Source: Alistipes sp.
GTDB taxonomy: Bacteria > Bacteroidota > Bacteroidia > Bacteroidales > Rikenellaceae
Assembly: GCA_017474235.1 (NCBI GenBank)
Contig: JAFVIB010000044.1
Coordinates: 1 to 64,000, forward strand
Length of the DNA: 64,000 nucleotides
Direction: 5' to 3'
Below the pieces are notes generated by a model. It worked only from the letters and a program-made list of their open reading frames with translations. It made no database searches and was not told the DNA's origin. Below, in pieces: positions 61,538 through 64,000 of the stretch; within the stretch, counting starts at the first letter, position 1, and each line of letters opens with the position of its first letter. Position numbers and translations under genes: made by a program.

Positions 61538-64000
61538 TTACTTCAAAGCAGTCAACTGCTCCTTGATTGCTGCAATCTTCGCCTCAGCATCCGACTGCTT
61601 TGCACGCTCATTTGCAACAACCTGCGCAGGTGCTGAAGATACGAAACGCTCATTTGAAAGTTTCTTCATCACAGACGCAAGGAAGCCCTCATAGTATGCC
61701 AAATCCTTCTCGAGCTTTGCAATCTCCTCCTCAACATTTACATTATCGTCCATAGGGATAAAGTATTGAGTAGTCTTTACGATAAAGCCCGCATCGGTAG
61801 GATTCTTCTCTGTCACAGGTGTCACTGCCGAGAGGTTACCCATCTTAACAAGCACAGCCTCAAACTCCTTTGGATAGTTATCATCAACAACAACCTTCAG
61901 CTCGACAGCCTCCTTCTGTGGAAGGTTCTTCTGCTTGCGGACATTACGGATAGCAGATACTGCCTCCTGAAGCAGAGAGAAACGAGCGAGGAGGTTTTCG
62001 TCAGCAGCTGCTGCCTTTGGCATTGGGCTGACCATAATAGACTCGCCCGCAGCGCGAGGTGCAAGGTCCTGCCAAATCTCCTCTGTAACAAACGGCATAA
62101 ACGGATGCAGAACGAGCATCAACTGCTCAAAGAAGAGCTTTGTCTGCTCGATAGTTGTCTTATCTGCAGGCTGACCATAAGCCGGCTTGACAATCTCGAG
62201 ATACCAACCGCTGAAGTCGTCCCAGAAGAGTTTATAAGCAACCATAAGAGCCTCAGAGATACGGTAGCTGCGGAAGTTATCCTCAATCTCTGTGAGTGCA
62301 GCGTTGAGTTTCTCGCGGAACCAAGCGACTGCCGCAGCATTATTACTGCTCTGTGCAAGATTCTCATCAACACTCCAACCGTTGATAAGGCGGTATGCGT
62401 TCCAAATCTTATTACCGAAATTACGACCCTGCTCGCAGAGTGCATCATCAAACATAAGGTCATTACCTGCGCTTGAGCAGAGCATCATAGCTACACGAAC
62501 TCCATCTGCACCATACTGAGCAATAAGATCAAGTGGGTCCGGAGAGTTACCGAGCTGCTTAGACATCTTGCGACCAATCTTATCACGCACAATACCTGTG
62601 AAATAGACATTGCGGAACGGCATCTGACCGCGATACTCATATCCCGCCATAATCATACGGGCAACCCAGAAGAAGATAATATCCGGACCTGTAACAAGGT
62701 CGTTTGTCGGATAGTAATACTTAATCTGCTCGTTATCAGGGTTACGAATACCATCAAATACAGAGATAGGCCAGAGCCAAGAGCTGAACCAAGTATCCAG
62801 CACATCCTCGTCCTGACGAAGGTCTGCAAGAGTAAGGCTGCTATCGCCACTCTTCTGCTGTGCAAGCACAAGTGCCTCCTCAGCACTCTCTGCTACAACA
62901 TAGCCACCCTTTGGCAGGTAGTATGCCGGAATACGCTGACCCCACCACAACTGACGGCTGATACACCAATCCTTGATATTCTCCATCCAATGGCGGTATG
63001 TATTCTTGTACTTCTCTGGTACAAAACGGATAACATCCTCAAGCACAGCCTTTGTTGCAGGCTTTGCAATCTCGGACATAGACATAAACCACTGCATAGA
63101 GAGCTTTGGCTCAATAGCAACACCTGTACGCTCAGAGTAGCCCACATTGTTTGTATAAGCCTCTGTCTTCTCCATAAGACCGGCAGCCTCAAGGTCCTTC
63201 TCAATCTGCTTGCGACACTCAAAGCGGTCCATACCTACATAAAGACCAACCTTATCATTGATAGTACCATCATCATTGAAGATATCGATAGTCTCAAGAG
63301 CATACTTCTCGCCAAGCATATAGTCGTTCACATCGTGTGCAGGGGTCACCTTGAGCGCACCTGTACCAAACTCGATATCTACATACTCGTCACGAATAAT
63401 CGGGATAGAACGACCTACAAGCGGTACTATTACACGCGCACCCTTCGGAACATCGGCATAGCGAGGGTCTGCAGGGTTAAGGCAGACTGCGCTATCGCCC
63501 AAAATTGTCTCCGGACGGGTTGTTGCAACGATAATATTGCGGTCTGTACCCTCCAACTTGTAGCGCAGATAGTAGAGTTTACCCTGCGACTCCTTGTATA
63601 TAACCTCCTCGTCTGACAGAGCGGTCTTTGCAGAAGGATCCCAATGCACCATACGCACACCGCGGTAGATTTTACCCTTATTGTAGAGGTCACAGAAGAC
63701 CTTAATAACACCCTCTGTACGAGCCTCATCCATTGTAAAGCAGGTGCGGTCCCAATCACAAGATGCACCCAACTTACGGAGCTGCTTGAGGATAATTCCA
63801 CCGTGCTTCTCCTTCCACTCCCAAGCGTGGGCGAGGAACTGCTCACGAGTAAGCGACGCCTTATCTATACCCTCAGCCTTGAGCTTTGCTACCACCTTAG
63901 CCTCAGTTGCAATACTTGCGTGGTCAGTACCCGGAACCCAACAAGCATTCTTGCCGAGCATACGAGCGCGACGCACCAGCACATCCTGAAGCGTATTGTT
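61538..64000 (-). CDS. valS: Valine--tRNA ligase (5' end beyond window)
   Basis: The frame is open to the window edge ([11 protein letters not shown] precedes the first in-frame GTG), leaving about 820 of the usual ~880 residues; the HIGH motif lies outside. Visible landmarks are [13 protein letters not shown], the CP1 editing domain, [15 protein letters not shown] (KMSKS variant with Q), the anticodon-binding domain and a C-terminal coiled-coil ([23 protein letters not shown]). Charges tRNA-Val. Confidence 0.97.
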   Translation of the reverse strand, partial: NNTLQDVLVRRARMLGKNACWVPGTDHASIATEAKVVAKLKAEGIDKASLTREQFLAHAWEWKEKHGGIILKQLRKLGASCDWDRTCFTMDEARTEGVIKVFCDLYNKGKIYRGVRMVHWDPSAKTALSDEEVIYKESQGKLYYLRYKLEGTDRNIIVATTRPETILGDSAVCLNPADPRYADVPKGARVIVPLVGRSIPIIRDEYVDIEFGTGALKVTPAHDVNDYMLGEKYALETIDIFNDDGTINDKVGLYVGMDRFECRKQIEKDLEAAGLMEKTEAYTNNVGYSERTGVAIEPKLSMQWFMSMSEIAKPATKAVLEDVIRFVPEKYKNTYRHWMENIKDWCISRQLWWGQRIPAYYLPKGGYVVAESAEEALVLAQQKSGDSSLTLADLRQDEDVLDTWFSSWLWPISVFDGIRNPDNEQIKYYYPTNDLVTGPDIIFFWVARMIMAGYEYRGQMPFRNVYFTGIVRDKIGRKMSKQLGNSPDPLDLIAQYGADGVRVAMMLCSSAGNDLMFDDALCEQGRNFGNKIWNAYRLINGWSVDENLAQSSNNAAAVAWFREKLNAALTEIEDNFRSYRISEALMVAYKLFWDDFSGWYLEIVKPAYGQPADKTTIEQTKLFFEQLMLVLHPFMPFVTEEIWQDLAPRAAGESIMVSPMPKAAAADENLLARFSLLQEAVSAIRNVRKQKNLPQKEAVELKVVVDDNYPKEFEAVLVKMGNLSAVTPVTEKNPTDAGFIVKTTQYFIPMDDNVNVEEEIAKLEKDLAYYEGFLASVMKKLSNERFVSSAPAQVVANERAKQSDAEAKIAAIKEQLTALK

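Noticed and set aside
61766..62476. 236-codon forward frame inside valS
   Set aside because: Antisense shadow of the anticodon-binding part of valS.

Overview
The window is a gene-dense stretch of a Bacteroidota chromosome, most likely a gut Bacteroidales (perhaps close to Rikenellaceae/Alistipes; genus not certain). Seen in sequence: almost every promoter follows the Bacteroidota pattern TTTG-N19/20-TAnnTTTG, Shine-Dalgarno sites are essentially absent, and the proteins include Bacteroidota-type families (SusC/Oar-like TonB receptor, PorV-like barrel, BspA-type LRR lipoprotein, fimbrillin-like lipoprotein, long NusB, DUF2461). Both ends cut a gene: a repeat-rich surface protein at the left edge and valS at the right edge.

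Layout. 0-8.3 kb: end of an Fn3-like surface protein, a cation/proton antiporter, a biotin-dependent (de)carboxylase subunit with two biotinyl domains, mscL, an MFS permease and a VWA protein. 8.3-8.9 kb: a non-coding block of nested inverted repeats followed by tRNA-Ser(GGA), whose 3' end is duplicated 253 bp away. 9-12 kb: drug/metabolite transporter, CDF metal exporter, alpha/beta hydrolase. 12-20 kb: an LRR lipoprotein behind a long structured leader, a ribose-type permease with ribokinase, panB, an AraC regulator, small conserved proteins, tatC. 20-26.3 kb: an FMN riboswitch directly upstream of a TonB-dependent receptor, followed by a HAD hydrolase, a BaiN/HI0933 flavoprotein, a shortened methyltransferase-like protein and a PduO cobalamin adenosyltransferase. 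26.4-34.7 kb: small secreted proteins (one behind a G9 tract inside its promoter), DUF2461-glyA, fabG, a PorV-like protein, rlmI-type methyltransferase, nusB-yajC-TSCPD. 34.8-39.6 kb: MFS, YitT, miaB, ychF. 39.7-42.5 kb: a three-gene operon of a 5-alpha-reductase-like membrane protein, an old-yellow-enzyme oxidoreductase and an SDR dehydrogenase. 42.7-46.5 kb: two surface lipoproteins. 46.6-64 kb: gpmI, alaS, two M23 peptidases, HAD hydrolases, a three-gene secreted/lipoprotein operon, a 6S-like RNA candidate, tsaE, oxyR, trpS, a ClC channel, rnhA and the 3' part of valS.

Most interesting. (1) The 39.7-42.5 kb operon has the gene content known from gut Bacteroidota that make allo/iso bile acids and reduce 3-oxo-delta4 steroids. 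(2) The FMN riboswitch with a terminator controlling a TonB receptor predicts an outer-membrane flavin uptake system. (3) The 8.3-8.65 kb block could be a large structured RNA or mobile-element relic beside a tRNA. (4) Further points are the tandem biotinyl domains, the possible phase-variable promoter at 27.4 kb and the candidate 6S RNA at 55.7 kb. All functional claims are from reading the sequence; no database search was run.
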